This document shows positions 26,403-36,696 of a stretch of 49,638 bases of DNA, in pieces. How positions within the stretch are numbered: the first letter of the stretch is position 1; every line of letters begins with the position of its first letter. The notes beneath the pieces are model-generated. The model did not search any database and was not told where the DNA came from. It worked only from the letters and a program-made list of their open reading frames with translations. A program made the translations under genes and the position numbers. Location of the stretch: positions 1-49,638 of the forward strand of contig CAIOYH010000201.1 of the NCBI GenBank assembly GCA_903862465.1, read 5' to 3'. This DNA is from an uncultured bacterium. GTDB lineage: Bacteria; Bacteroidota; Bacteroidia; Bacteroidales; CAIWKO01.

Positions 26403-27044
26403 ATGAACACTATTGACGAATCAATGCTAGAAGAGAACAAAATGGACGATGTTCCTGCCGAAATAAAAACGACGAACACCATTTTGATGGAAGCTTTGTC
26501 GCAACATTATAAAAGTATCCTGCAATTAATTGGAGAAGATGCCGATCGGGAAGGCTTGCTGAAAACGCCCGACCGTGTGGCAAAGTCAATTCAATATTTG
26601 ACGCATGGCTACGACCTGAATCCGAAAGAGATATTGGAGTCGGCGATGTTTAAGGAAGATTATAAACAAATGGTGATTGTGAAAGATATCGAAATCTATT
26701 CGATGTGCGAACACCACATGCTGCCCTTTATAGGAAAAGCGCATGTGGCGTATATTCCTAACGGTTATATCGTTGGATTGAGTAAAATTCCGCGCGTGGT
26801 GGATGCTTTTGCGCGCCGTTTGCAGGTGCAAGAACGTTTGACATCGCAAATCAAAGACTGTATTCAAGACACGCTGAAGCCTTTGGGCGTTGCAGTGGTG
26901 ATTGAAGCGAACCATTTATGCATGATGATGCGTGGGATACAGAAACAAAACTCTGTGACCACCACGAGCGACTTTACGGGTGCTTTCTTGATGGAAAAAA
27001 CCCGCTCGGAGTTTTTACATCTGATAAGCTCAAATCTTCATTAA
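26403..27044 (+). CDS. folE: GTP cyclohydrolase I
   Basis: A 213-aa type I enzyme that turns GTP into 7,8-dihydroneopterin triphosphate, the entry to folate, queuosine and biopterin. Family motifs: [18 protein letters not shown], zinc-binding [50 protein letters not shown] (second zinc Cys) and [10 protein letters not shown]. The N-terminal 35 residues are variable, as usual. It follows the pterin synthase by 12 bases and would supply its substrate. Confidence 0.97.
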   Translation: MNTIDESMLEENKMDDVPAEIKTTNTILMEALSQHYKSILQLIGEDADREGLLKTPDRVAKSIQYLTHGYDLNPKEILESAMFKEDYKQMVIVKDIEIYSMCEHHMLPFIGKAHVAYIPNGYIVGLSKIPRVVDAFARRLQVQERLTSQIKDCIQDTLKPLGVAVVIEANHLCMMMRGIQKQNSVTTTSDFTGAFLMEKTRSEFLHLISSNLH

Positions 27045-27089
27045 AAAATATCACAAGCTAACGAACTTCCAATGACTAATTAAACGATA

Positions 27090-27413
27090 ATGTCTTCCTA
27101 TATATTCAGCCACTCCATCATCGAATTTCCTATTTTTATCAAATACAAATCCAAAAAGAATTGGTTTTTGTTAGCAGAAGGTATTCGAAAGAATCTGGAA
27201 ACGGGCGTTTGGGATGTTCGGCTTTTGCAAGATTTCAGTGAATTTCCGTGGATGCGGAAGAGTTTGAAGGAAGGCATACGTTTTTCGGTGTCGAACAACC
27301 ACCTTATCGTCATTAAACTGAAACGGGCGTTTCTGTGCAGCCGCATCTGTGTGTTCATCAATGGACATAAATTTAAAAGACATCATTTTTCGCAACACAA
27401 ACTATCCTATTAA
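27090..27413 (+). CDS. Small protein of unknown function (107 aa)
   Basis: The frame fills the gap between folE (45 bases before) and valS (12 bases after) on the same strand. It encodes a mildly basic chain with beta-like segments (FPIFIKYKSKKNWFLLAEG, GVWDVRLLQDFSEFPW, IRFSVSNNHLIVIKLKRAF). No signal peptide and no known motif. The spacing and sense-strand codon use favour a real gene, but competing frames are also open on the other strand, so I am only moderately sure. Confidence 0.55.
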   Translation: MSSYIFSHSIIEFPIFIKYKSKKNWFLLAEGIRKNLETGVWDVRLLQDFSEFPWMRKSLKEGIRFSVSNNHLIVIKLKRAFLCSRICVFINGHKFKRHHFSQHKLSY

Positions 27414-27425
27414 TATCAATCTTTT

Positions 27426-30056
27426 ATGGAACTGCCAACCAAATACGATCCCAAACAAACCGAAGATAAATGGTATGCATTTTGGCTTAAAAACCGTTTC
27501 TTTCATTCAGAACCTGACCATCGTCCGGCTTACACCATCGTGATTCCTCCGCCCAATGTGACGGGCGTGTTGCACATGGGGCATATACTCAATAACACTA
27601 TTCAGGATATCATCATTCGTCGTGCACGTATGTTGGGCTTCAATGCCTGTTGGGTTCCCGGTACGGACCATGCCTCTATAGCTACGGAAGCTAAAGTGGT
27701 GAACAAACTGAAATCCGAAGGCATAGACAAGAAAGATTTGACACGCGATGAATTTCTGCGTCACGCGTGGGAATGGAAAGAAAAACATGGCGGCATCATC
27801 TTAGATCAGTTGAAAAAATTAGGTGCATCTTGCGATTGGGATAGGACAGCATTTACAATGGACCCTGCCCTCTACGAATCAGTGATAGATGTGTTTATTG
27901 ACCTTTTCGAAAAGGACCTTATCTATCGTGGGGTGCGCATGGTGAATTGGGACCCCAATGCTTTGACAGCAGTTTCGGACGAAGAAGTTATTTATAAAGA
28001 AGTGAATTCCAAGCTGTATTATGTTCGTTATCGCATAGAAAACACCGAAGATGATTGGATAACGATAGCGACCACACGACCCGAAACGATATTGGGCGAT
28101 ACGGCTGTTTGCGTTCATCCCGAAGACGAACGTTACACACATTTGAAAGGCAAACGAGTAATCATTCCCTTGGTGAATCGTTCGGTTCCTTTGATTTTTG
28201 ATGCATACGTGGAACGGGAATTTGGTACAGGTGCGTTGAAAGTTACGCCTGCCCACGATATCAACGACTATAACCTCGGCATAAAACATAAGCTGCAAAG
28301 CATAGACATATTCAACGACAACGGAACCCTCAACGAAAAAGCGGAACTATATATTGGCGAAGACCGTTTTGAGGTACGAAAGAAGATAAGCCTCGAGCTT
28401 CAGGGAAAAGGGTTTATGGTGAAGACCGAAGATATCATCAACAAGGTTGGCTATTCCGAACGCACGGACGCGGTCATAGAGCCTAAATTGTCTATGCAAT
28501 GGTTTATGAAGATGGCAAACCTTGCCAAACCTGCGCTCGATGTGGTGTTGAGCGAAGAAGTAAAGTTCTATCCCGGGAAGTTCATCAATACCTATAAACA
28601 TTGGATGGAAAACGTGAAGGATTGGTGCATCTCGCGTCAGCTATGGTGGGGACAACAAATTCCTTCTTATTATGCTCCCGATGGCAGTATTTTCGTTGCA
28701 AAGACGGCTGAAGAAGCGCTTGCAAAAGCACAACAATCCGGTTTGAACCTCAAGATTGAAGACCTCCTTCAAGATGAAGATGTGTTGGACACATGGTTTT
28801 CGTCATGGTTGTGGCCCATCTCTGTATTCGATGGCATACGGAATCCTGATAACAGAGATATCAATTACTATTATCCAACCAAAGACCTCATCACGGCGCC
28901 TGAGATACTTTTCTTTTGGGTTGCCCGTATGATAATGGCGGGATTGGAATACCGCAAAGCCATACCGTTCAGCAATGTTTACCTTACGGGAATCGTGCGA
29001 GACAAATTGGGCCGCAAGATGTCGAAACAGTTGGGCAATTCGCCCGATCCCATCGAGCTGATGGAGAAATTCGGAGCTGATGGCGTACGTATGGGAATGT
29101 TGTTGGCATCGCCTGCCGGAAACGACCTTCCTTTCGATGAGTCGCAATGCGAACAGGGACGCAACTTCAGCAATAAGATATGGAACGCTTTCCGCCTTAT
29201 CAAAGGTTGGCAGGTGGACGACAGCATTCCACAACCGCAAAGCAGTAAAGTATCTGTGGAATGGTTCAATGCTACGCTCAACAGCAGCATGCTCGAACTA
29301 AACGATCATTTCGAAAAGTATAGGATGTCGGATGCCATTTTGTGTATCTATAAACTGATATGGGACGATTACTGCTCTTGGTATTTGGAGATGATTAAAC
29401 CTGCTTATCAGCAACCCATAGACCGCATGACATTTGAAGCTACATTGGATATCTTCGAAAAGCTGATGCAGTTACTTCATCCCTTTATGCCATTCATCAC
29501 AGAAGAACTTTGGCATCACATACGCGAACGCCAAGAAGGCGAATCGGTGATGATGACTGAAATGCCGAAAGCGGGTGCGTTTGATAAAGAGTTTCTGCAG
29601 AAATTTGTTTATACCCAAGAAGTGATTAGCGAAATTCGAACTATCCGCAAAGAGAAGAACATCCCGTTTAAAGATGCTATCAAGCTGATGATTCGGAAAA
29701 ACAATAATGAAGAGATGGATACTACGTTTGATACGGTGGCTGCCAAACTTTGTAATATAAGCCAAATTGAATATGTTACGGAGAAGGTGGAACAGGCTAT
29801 TTCCTTCTTAATCCAATCCACAGAGTTTTATATTCCTGTTGAAGGGAAGATAGATACGGAAGCCGAGATTCGCAAATTGGAAGAGGAGTTGAAATATAAC
29901 CAAGGCTTTTACGATTCGGTGATGAAGAAATTGGGCAACGAACGTTTTGTTAGTTCTGCTCCGCAACAGGTGGTGGATATAGAACGGAAGAAACTTGCGG
30001 ATGCGCTACAAAAAATCAACATTATTGAAGAACAGATTAAATCGCTGAAGGCATAG
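27426..30056 (+). CDS. valS: Valyl-tRNA synthetase
   Basis: An 876-aa class I synthetase. Domains in order: HIGH-type motif HMGH at 50-53 ([16 protein letters not shown]); the editing domain with [16 protein letters not shown] and [13 protein letters not shown]; the second half of the Rossmann fold with [16 protein letters not shown] and [17 protein letters not shown] at 531-534 ([14 protein letters not shown]); a helical anticodon-binding domain; and the C-terminal coiled coil ([11 protein letters not shown] to the end). Length is normal. ATG 27426 gives [17 protein letters not shown], the family start. Confidence 0.98.
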   Translation: MELPTKYDPKQTEDKWYAFWLKNRFFHSEPDHRPAYTIVIPPPNVTGVLHMGHILNNTIQDIIIRRARMLGFNACWVPGTDHASIATEAKVVNKLKSEGIDKKDLTRDEFLRHAWEWKEKHGGIILDQLKKLGASCDWDRTAFTMDPALYESVIDVFIDLFEKDLIYRGVRMVNWDPNALTAVSDEEVIYKEVNSKLYYVRYRIENTEDDWITIATTRPETILGDTAVCVHPEDERYTHLKGKRVIIPLVNRSVPLIFDAYVEREFGTGALKVTPAHDINDYNLGIKHKLQSIDIFNDNGTLNEKAELYIGEDRFEVRKKISLELQGKGFMVKTEDIINKVGYSERTDAVIEPKLSMQWFMKMANLAKPALDVVLSEEVKFYPGKFINTYKHWMENVKDWCISRQLWWGQQIPSYYAPDGSIFVAKTAEEALAKAQQSGLNLKIEDLLQDEDVLDTWFSSWLWPISVFDGIRNPDNRDINYYYPTKDLITAPEILFFWVARMIMAGLEYRKAIPFSNVYLTGIVRDKLGRKMSKQLGNSPDPIELMEKFGADGVRMGMLLASPAGNDLPFDESQCEQGRNFSNKIWNAFRLIKGWQVDDSIPQPQSSKVSVEWFNATLNSSMLELNDHFEKYRMSDAILCIYKLIWDDYCSWYLEMIKPAYQQPIDRMTFEATLDIFEKLMQLLHPFMPFITEELWHHIRERQEGESVMMTEMPKAGAFDKEFLQKFVYTQEVISEIRTIRKEKNIPFKDAIKLMIRKNNNEEMDTTFDTVAAKLCNISQIEYVTEKVEQAISFLIQSTEFYIPVEGKIDTEAEIRKLEEELKYNQGFYDSVMKKLGNERFVSSAPQQVVDIERKKLADALQKINIIEEQIKSLKA

Positions 30057-30136
30057 TTGATTTTAGGTGATTTGCCTTTTAAGTTTATCCTTTAAATATA
30101 AAGCATGGAGAGCATACTTTCTCTCCCCACATAGTC

Positions 30137-31231
30137 TTATATATGTTCCGTCATTTTTTTGACGAGAGGGGATTTGTGCAGGAATTCTTTCGCGACAATT
30201 CTGATGACGGTGTAGGTTGGAATGGCTAAAATCATCCCGGGGATGCCTGCTGCACTTCCCGCAATCAATATTACCAAGAATATTTCGAGCGGATGGGCTT
30301 TCACCACATTTGAATAAATGGTGGGCTGAAAGAGAAAGGCATCTAAGACATTAATAGCAATAAGAATCCCGCTTATTTTCAAAAAGACAGGCATTAAATC
30401 TAAGGTTTGACCTGATTCGACGATGCCACTCACGGCGAATATCATGGCAATAATCCATCCAATGATAGGACCCACATAAGGAACAATATTCATGATGCCT
30501 GCAAAGAAACCTATCATCAAAGCGTTTTTGAATCCGAACAGCCACGTGGCGACTGTTATTAAGGTGATGACGATAATCAAATCTAAACATAAACCAAGAA
30601 AATACTTCGACAACATTTGAATGGTTTTCAGATACACATGTTTAATTTCAGATTGAAGTCTTAGAGGTGTTAGGAGCATGATGCCATTGAGCAACATACG
30701 ATTTTCTTTCAGGAAAAAGAAAGTAATAAATCCAACAACAAAGATGGCAACCAAAAGACTTCCTGTAAAGCCGATAAGGGTGTTTGCTACGTCTGAGATA
30801 TTGGTAATATTGATAAAGGACATTATCTTGTTGGAAATGATGGTTTCGAGATTATCGGTAGGAAGGATAATTTGGTGAGAAATCAAGAGGTTTTCTATCC
30901 AACTGATAGGCTCTTTTAAACTACTGCTAATTAATTCGGGGTTGATGGCTGACAAAGATGTTATTTGGGTGACAAGCATGGGAAGAACGAGCGCGAAAAA
31001 TCCTAAGATGACACCATAAATAACCAAGAGGGTGATGATGGCACTGAGCGTATGAGGGAATTTTCGTTTGCCTATTTTTATCTTATCTAATAGTAGTACC
31101 AAAGGTCTTCCCATGATGGAAAGCACTGCAGAAACAAGTATATAAACCAAGATACTTGAAAAGAACCAAAGCAAAAAGCCGATTAGGACTAACAGTAGGA
31201 TTATGAAAATCCATTTATTTTTCTTGTACAT
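30137..31231 (-). CDS. AI-2E family (PerM-type) transporter
   Basis: A 364-aa inner-membrane protein with about eight hydrophobic segments. It starts with paired helices (WIFIILLLVLIGFLLWFF, ILVYILVSAVLSIMG) and contains the family signatures IMNIVPYVGPIIGWI and IFLVILIAGSAAGIPGMILA. Members export small molecules or act in Na+/H+ exchange; the substrate here is unknown. A single gene with its own -7 box at 31245-31252; it converges on valS, with a GGAGAG/CTCTCC hairpin (30107-30126) in the gap. Confidence 0.93.
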   Translation of the reverse strand: MYKKNKWIFIILLLVLIGFLLWFFSSILVYILVSAVLSIMGRPLVLLLDKIKIGKRKFPHTLSAIITLLVIYGVILGFFALVLPMLVTQITSLSAINPELISSSLKEPISWIENLLISHQIILPTDNLETIISNKIMSFINITNISDVANTLIGFTGSLLVAIFVVGFITFFFLKENRMLLNGIMLLTPLRLQSEIKHVYLKTIQMLSKYFLGLCLDLIIVITLITVATWLFGFKNALMIGFFAGIMNIVPYVGPIIGWIIAMIFAVSGIVESGQTLDLMPVFLKISGILIAINVLDAFLFQPTIYSNVVKAHPLEIFLVILIAGSAAGIPGMILAIPTYTVIRIVAKEFLHKSPLVKKMTEHI

Positions 31232-31244
31232 AGCATATTTTTTT

Positions 31245-31252
31245 CAAAGGTA
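31245..31252 (-). promoter_or_regulatory. -7 promoter element of the AI-2E family gene
   Basis: TACCTTTG on the minus strand, 13 bases before the ATG at 31231. Confidence 0.55.
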
Positions 31253-31371
31253 GAAAAAAGCCATTACATACAGTGAACAAATATGAAAAAAGTTCAGAAA
31301 CTATTCTATTTAAAGATGCAGTTACGATTTCATCAACGCATAAAGTTTGCTTTGAATCCGAAAAGAGGGCG

Positions 31372-33774
31372 CTACAGGTTCAGTGTATATTGAATCGCGA
31401 TGTTTCTTGGTGCTTCAATATAGCCGGGGCGTGTCATATATTCGGTGTTGAACAAATTGTTTACAAACAAACCGATACGTTGTGTTTCTGTAATATCAAA
31501 CATGCCTCTCACATTGAATAACGCATAGCCTTTATTATGTTTGTCTCTATAGGCTTTAATTCCCGGAAGCAAATCAGAAGGAGCATATCCATCTATAAGA
31601 GGGGCTTCGAAAGCTTTATCAATATTGATGATGTTGCTATTGTAGATAAATGTAGCGCCAAACGTAAAGAAATCAAACGTAACTTCAAAGTCAGCTTTTA
31701 CGGAATGCAAGAAGCGATATTTCAAATATTTATTATTCTCCGTTTTTGTGGTATCTTTCGTAGGATCATAACCTAAGTCAATAGGATTCGTAAAGGTATA
31801 GCCAATCAAAGCAGAGGCAGGAAATCCAAACATGGTGCCTTGTCCTGTGAAAGTGGCATCAATACCATTTATCCTAGCATGACCTACATTGAGCGATTTG
31901 AAACCAACATCTGCAAGGGTTGGGTACGCTGCTGTATCGGGCTTGTAAATACCAAAAGTGAACTCTATCATGTTGGAATATTCTGTCCAAAAACCTGCTA
32001 CGTCGAGGTATCCATTCCAATGACCTAATTTCACCCCTTGCTTTATACCAAGCTCAGCACTCCAACCGGTTTCAGGATTTAGCGTTCTGTTGGGGAAAAT
32101 ATTTAAGCCACCAACACTAGTCTTTACAAACTTCTCGGCGATAGATGGGAATCTGTATCCCTGACCAAAAGAAACTCTGATAAACGTATATTTTGCTGCT
32201 TGATAGTTTGCGCCAATGCGAAAAACAGGAGTGATGGGCAATCTATGTATTTTTCCTTTGATTTTATAGGAAAAGGAGGATTCCGATTGCGCCGTGTCTA
32301 TCCGATAGTACTCCCCACGAACGCCCAACGAAATGGTCAATTTCTTCCAAAATTTCGCATCATACTGTGCATACAAGGACATATTGAGCCCATCATGCTT
32401 GCCGAAGAGTTCAGCCTGTGATTGTGAATAACTGCCCGACATGCCGGCAGTTAAATTATGTTTCCCTTTATAACTCTTTTGATATTGATAATCGCCGTAA
32501 TACAAGTCGGCATCGTTATTTTTGCTAGGGTCGTCAGCAAAATGATTTGTTTGTCTGTAGTAACGCAATTTCAGACTGTATTTACTGCCTTTCTTATTGA
32601 AATAGGTAAAATAGGGGTCAATATTGGTTCTATAGCCTGCATTGGTGGAAATGGCATCTTTACGTTGTTTCCATGCGCCTGAATCGGAGTTTTGCCACAG
32701 GAAGAAACTTACATTGTTTGCATACATATAGTTTGCATTCAAACCGAAAGAAAGTCCTTCGATTTTTTTAACTCTGTAGCGCAAATTGACATTGAACCTT
32801 TCATGGTTTTCGTAATTTGGGGTACGAAAGCCTTGATCCATAAATAAATTACCACCAACGACTAAATCAACCTGCCCAATCTTCCGTGAATGGCAAAAAC
32901 TTAAGGCACCAAAGCCGGGGTTCTTCACGCCAACATTTGATAAAGGAAAGAAAAATATTCCGGCACTACTCTTGGCATAGGGCAGCTCCATTTCATCCCA
33001 CCAAATCAATTCTTTTCTTTTAGGATTCATATACACCCCATTGTTGATGGTTATCTTTGTGCTTGGTTTATCCTTTGGATAGGCTGTGCGTAAATTGATA
33101 ACGCCATTGAGTGCTGAAGAACCAAAAAGCGCAGACGAAGCACCTTTCAGAACCTCCACCTGAGAAATATTTTCTATGGGCATATAATTCCATTTGGCAT
33201 CGCCGGCATCGGGCGCCAACAAAGGCATATCGTCAACCATCACCAAAACGCGACTTCCGGCGCCATAACTGTAGCCACTGCCACCTCTGATACTAGGCTG
33301 TCCATCATACACATCCACACCGGGGAGTTTGTTGATTGCTTCATTCAAAAGATTAGTGTTTTGATTTTCTATTTGATTTGGTTTCAACACCTGCATGGAA
33401 ATAGTTACATCGGAGAGTTTTTGTTCGAACTTTCCGGCACTCACCACAACGCCTTCTATCATCATGGATTCCTCGAAAATATTGACATTCTCCGTGATGG
33501 TTTGCCCCGCTTTCACTTCGTAGGTTTTTTCTATAGAGCCGTAGCCAATATATTTGAATGTAACTGTGACTGTACCAGCATCCACCGTAATAATGAATTT
33601 GCCATCTATGTCTGTAACTGTGCCTTTAGTTGGGCTAATAATCACATTAACTCCGGGAATTGTTTCTTTGGATTTGCCATTAAAAACGGTGCCTTTTATG
33701 GTTGCTTGTTGTGCAAAAAGTAAATTTGCAGAAAAAAGAAAACAGATTAAGAAAAAAGTGTATAATTTTGCCAT
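31372..33774 (-). CDS. TonB-dependent receptor with carboxypeptidase-like N-terminal domain
   Basis: An 800-aa outer-membrane receptor. The frame is open to 33894, but MAKLYTFFLICFLF at 33774 is a typical signal peptide (cut after LLFAQ) and a TAAATTTGC box lies at 33810-33818, so I use that start. Domains: carboxypeptidase-regulatory-like (about 23-105, ATIKGTVFNGKSKETIPGVN); plug (about 115-235, LPGVDVYDGQPSIRGGSGY and VLVMVDDMPLL); 22-strand barrel to the end (AIQYTLNL). No TonB-box partner, SusD-like or cobalamin/iron gene is adjacent, so the substrate is unknown. Confidence 0.95.
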   Translation of the reverse strand: MAKLYTFFLICFLFSANLLFAQQATIKGTVFNGKSKETIPGVNVIISPTKGTVTDIDGKFIITVDAGTVTVTFKYIGYGSIEKTYEVKAGQTITENVNIFEESMMIEGVVVSAGKFEQKLSDVTISMQVLKPNQIENQNTNLLNEAINKLPGVDVYDGQPSIRGGSGYSYGAGSRVLVMVDDMPLLAPDAGDAKWNYMPIENISQVEVLKGASSALFGSSALNGVINLRTAYPKDKPSTKITINNGVYMNPKRKELIWWDEMELPYAKSSAGIFFFPLSNVGVKNPGFGALSFCHSRKIGQVDLVVGGNLFMDQGFRTPNYENHERFNVNLRYRVKKIEGLSFGLNANYMYANNVSFFLWQNSDSGAWKQRKDAISTNAGYRTNIDPYFTYFNKKGSKYSLKLRYYRQTNHFADDPSKNNDADLYYGDYQYQKSYKGKHNLTAGMSGSYSQSQAELFGKHDGLNMSLYAQYDAKFWKKLTISLGVRGEYYRIDTAQSESSFSYKIKGKIHRLPITPVFRIGANYQAAKYTFIRVSFGQGYRFPSIAEKFVKTSVGGLNIFPNRTLNPETGWSAELGIKQGVKLGHWNGYLDVAGFWTEYSNMIEFTFGIYKPDTAAYPTLADVGFKSLNVGHARINGIDATFTGQGTMFGFPASALIGYTFTNPIDLGYDPTKDTTKTENNKYLKYRFLHSVKADFEVTFDFFTFGATFIYNSNIINIDKAFEAPLIDGYAPSDLLPGIKAYRDKHNKGYALFNVRGMFDITETQRIGLFVNNLFNTEYMTRPGYIEAPRNIAIQYTLNL

Positions 33775-33809
33775 TGAAAAATATTTAATTCGTAAAAATA
33801 ATATTGAGT

Positions 33810-33818
33810 GCAAATTTA
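33810..33818 (-). promoter_or_regulatory. -7 promoter element of the TonB-dependent receptor
   Basis: TAAATTTGC on the minus strand, 36 bases before the chosen ATG at 33774 and inside the longer open frame. Confidence 0.5.
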
Positions 33819-34008
33819 AAAAAAAAATGGAACAAATGGGGATTAATACGAGTATGCTACTAATGATAATAATTAATTTGAGTTTTGATGACAAAAGAAA
33901 AATATCTAAACCTATTGATATTAATTATTTTGCGAACGGAATCCCTACGAATTCAATTGTGAATTTGTGCTTTTATTCTTTTGTTAAAAAACCTTAATAA
34001 ATCATTGT

Positions 34009-35106
34009 ATGCTCATTTATAAGATTGCAATCACACAAATTCCGGGGATAGGAGACATCAACGGGAGGAAAATTATAGACTTTTTCGGGGGTGTTGAAGC
34101 TGTTTTTAAGGAAAAGAAAGCGCATCTGATGAAGGTGCCCGGTATTGGAGAAAAAACAGTTGCAACCATCATTAAGGGTCGCGAAGAGGCGCTTCGCCGT
34201 GCCGAAAAAGAAATTGAATTTATAGAGCGATTTAAAATTACTTGTTATTTCTATACAGACGAAGACTATCCTAATCGGCTAACGCAATGCGTGGATGCGC
34301 CTATGATGTTGTATTTTAAAGGGAATGGCAATCTCAATACCGCCAAGATACTGAGCGTGGTGGGCACTCGAAGTGCGACAGATTACGGAAGGGATTGTTG
34401 TATGAAAATTATTGACGACCTTGCCGATCTCGATGTGCTTATTGTGAGTGGTTTGGCTCATGGCATTGACACCGCTGCCCACAAAGAAGCTTTGAAAAAC
34501 CATTTAGAGACCGTAGCGGTTTTGGCACATGGGCTCGACCGAATTTATCCGCAGGTGAATCGCAATTTGGCGCAACGCATGATTGAACAAGGGGGCTTGC
34601 TGACCGATTATATGAGCGAAACCAATCCCGACAGGGAAAATTTTCCGAAACGAAATCGCATTATTGCGGGTTTGGCGGATGCCACTTTGGTGGTTGAAGC
34701 TGCCATAAAAGGGGGCGCTTTGATAACTGCCGACATTGCCAATTCCTATAACCGTGATGTGTTTGCCGTGCCCGGAAAAATCGGCGATAAATATTCGGAA
34801 GGCTGCAACTATTTTATCAAAAACAATAAGGCGGCTTTGGTGCAATCAGCTGACGACATCAAATATATGTTGGGATGGGACACCCAAAAGAAAAAAACCG
34901 AAGCCGTGCAAGGTAAATTGTTTATCAAGCTCGAACCCGATGAGGAGACGATAGTCAACTTGCTGATGGCGCAGCAACAGATTAGTGTGGATGGAATTTG
35001 TATTGAATTGCAAATTCCCACAAGCCGCGTGGCGGCTGCTTTGCTGAATTTGGAGTTTGAAGGTATCGTGAAATGTATGCCGGGGAAGATATATGGGTTG
35101 GTGTAA
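34009..35106 (+). CDS. dprA: DNA-processing protein DprA
   Basis: A 365-aa protein that loads RecA on incoming single-stranded DNA in natural transformation. The N-terminal helix-hairpin-helix region is clear (ITQIPGIGDINGRKIIDFF and MKVPGIGEKTV). The Rossmann DprA core has TRSATDYGRDC, VSGLAHGIDTAAHKEAL, HGLDRIYPQVN, FPKRNRIIAGLADATLVVEA and FAVPGKIGDKYSEGCN. A C-terminal winged-helix (about 305-365, DGICIELQIPTSRVAAALL) completes it. No other competence gene is in the window. A repeat-rich gap follows. Confidence 0.96.
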   Translation: MLIYKIAITQIPGIGDINGRKIIDFFGGVEAVFKEKKAHLMKVPGIGEKTVATIIKGREEALRRAEKEIEFIERFKITCYFYTDEDYPNRLTQCVDAPMMLYFKGNGNLNTAKILSVVGTRSATDYGRDCCMKIIDDLADLDVLIVSGLAHGIDTAAHKEALKNHLETVAVLAHGLDRIYPQVNRNLAQRMIEQGGLLTDYMSETNPDRENFPKRNRIIAGLADATLVVEAAIKGGALITADIANSYNRDVFAVPGKIGDKYSEGCNYFIKNNKAALVQSADDIKYMLGWDTQKKKTEAVQGKLFIKLEPDEETIVNLLMAQQQISVDGICIELQIPTSRVAAALLNLEFEGIVKCMPGKIYGLV

Positions 35107-35498
35107 GAGATGCGCTATTGTAATAACCAATGTCATTCAATAGTTACAAACTATTGATTAGGAGGTTTGGAGTTGCAAATTTCGAACAACGAATAATATC
35201 CACACTAAGAATATTACTAATTTCCCCCTAATAATAAAAGTAGTTTATTATCAAATATGAAATAATCTAAAATTCTTGATTCCAAAATTTAAAATGAAGA
35301 AACAGTATTTTTTTAACCTTAGTAGAAAAGCTAAACAAAGATAAAATTAAACCTTATGACCTCATTTTATCGTCAATATTGCCCCTATTCCAAAAAATCT
35401 TTATGTTAACATCAAGGCTTAATAACTCAAAGCCCAACAATATATAACAGTCGTTCATGTTGCCTTTTAAACATTTTTATAATTGATTGAATATGTGA
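35107..35498. other. Intergenic segment without recognised features
   Basis: About 390 AT-rich bases between dprA and the 21-bp array. I see no promoter of the usual type, no stable hairpin with a T run and no plausible gene. Confidence 0.5.
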
Positions 35499-35920
35499 AG
35501 GAAGAGACTTATATTCTCAAGGAATTGAGTTATAAACTGACGGAATTGAGTTATAAACTGACGGAATTGAGTTCAAAACTCACGGAATTGATTTCTCCGC
35601 TCACGGAAGAGACTTCAAACCTCACGGAAGAGACTTTCAAGCTAACGGAAGAGACTTAGTCCGTTAAAACCTATGTGCTATGCTAGCGGAAGAGAGTTAT
35701 ACGCTCACGGAAGACTCTTCACAGCTCACGGAAGAGACTTATAAACTAGCGGAAGGGACTTCACAGCTCAAGCGGAGCATACTTTTTGTGCGGAATTCAA
35801 TTTAAAATACGCGGAATTGACTTATAAACTCACGGAAGACACTTCTAAGCTTACGGAAGACACTTCAAACCCGACGGAATTGAATTCAATGCTAGAGGAA
35901 GAGAATTGAATATTCAGAGA
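35499..35920. repeat. 21-bp-period tandem array (about 20 units)
   Basis: Units such as ACGGAATTGAGTTATAAACTG follow at 21-bp steps. Two core types alternate in blocks: GGAATTGAG and GGAAGAGAC, followed by a variable TT(A/C)(A/T)AAACTC part. Two units are disturbed (about 35660-35690 and 35770-35800). The first units read as a seven-residue repeat (TELSYKL, TEETSNL) on the + strand, but a TAG breaks it after about nine units and no start codon is convincing. The array fills the gap between dprA and the convergent ABC transporter gene. Confidence 0.93.
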
Positions 35921-35953
35921 ATTATGTAGGTAATATTCTTTATGTAAAAATCC

Positions 35954-36691
35954 TTAATCAAACAATTTATTATACACCCCTGCTGCTTTAGCCGAAGTGC
36001 CGTCAAATATCTTTATGCCATCTTTGAGGCAGATGCCTCTTTTGCAAATCTCCATAACTTCGTTGGGGCTGTGGGAGACGAAAAGCAGTGTGGCGCCATT
36101 TTCAATAATTTGGTGGATGCGCTGCATACATTTTTTTTGAAATCCTTTGTCGCCCACCGCCAACACTTCGTCTATCATCAAAAGTTCGGGATGACCCGTC
36201 ATGACACTGCTGAAGGAGAGGCGCGCCAACATGCCTGTGGAATACATTTTGGTGGGCATGCGCAGTTGTTCGTTGGTTAATTCGGCAAAGTCGCTGACTT
36301 TTTCTATCATTTCGGTGCGGGTTGCTTTGCTATAATTGCCCGTGAGCGCCAAGGCGATGCGCATGTTTTCGTAGCCCGAGAGTTCCATCTCGATTCCGGC
36401 TCCGAGCGCCAAGAGGGGAGAGATGCGGACATGGGTTTGGAGGGTGCCCTCTTCGGGACGTATGATGCCTGCTATGCATCGCAATAAGGTGCTTTTGCCG
36501 CTGCCATTGGGACCTAAGATGCCCACCGAATCGCCTTTCTGTATATCCAAATCAATGTGATGCAACACGCGATGTTTCTGAAAAGGCGCAATAAACGACG
36601 CTTTTAGAACGAAATCTTTTATAGAATGGATTCCCTTGCGGTTTTGGAGATAACTTACGGAAACGTTTTGAAGTTTGATTACAGATTCCAT
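35954..36691 (-). CDS. Polysaccharide/O-antigen ABC exporter ATP-binding protein (Wzt/TagH type)
   Basis: A 245-aa ATPase: Walker A GPNGSGKST (60-68), signature STGMLARLSF (151-160), Walker B LLMIDEVLAVGD (from 170) and switch His in LLFVSHSPNEV. The frame extends to 36955 inside the permease gene, but MESVIKLQNVSVSYL at 36691 is the normal start. It lacks the C-terminal carbohydrate-binding domain of Wzt from E. coli O8/O9, so it resembles the shorter TagH/RfbE form that moves lipid-linked glycan whose chain needs no recognition. The permease gene ends 5 bases upstream: a two-gene unit. Confidence 0.93.
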   Translation of the reverse strand: MESVIKLQNVSVSYLQNRKGIHSIKDFVLKASFIAPFQKHRVLHHIDLDIQKGDSVGILGPNGSGKSTLLRCIAGIIRPEEGTLQTHVRISPLLALGAGIEMELSGYENMRIALALTGNYSKATRTEMIEKVSDFAELTNEQLRMPTKMYSTGMLARLSFSSVMTGHPELLMIDEVLAVGDKGFQKKCMQRIHQIIENGATLLFVSHSPNEVMEICKRGICLKDGIKIFDGTSAKAAGVYNKLFD

Positions 36692-36696
36692 GGCGT

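Noticed and set aside
30107-30126. GGAGAG/CTCTCC hairpin as terminator of valS
   Set aside because: Six-bp stem with a loop of eight bases and no T run; too weak to list as a terminator.
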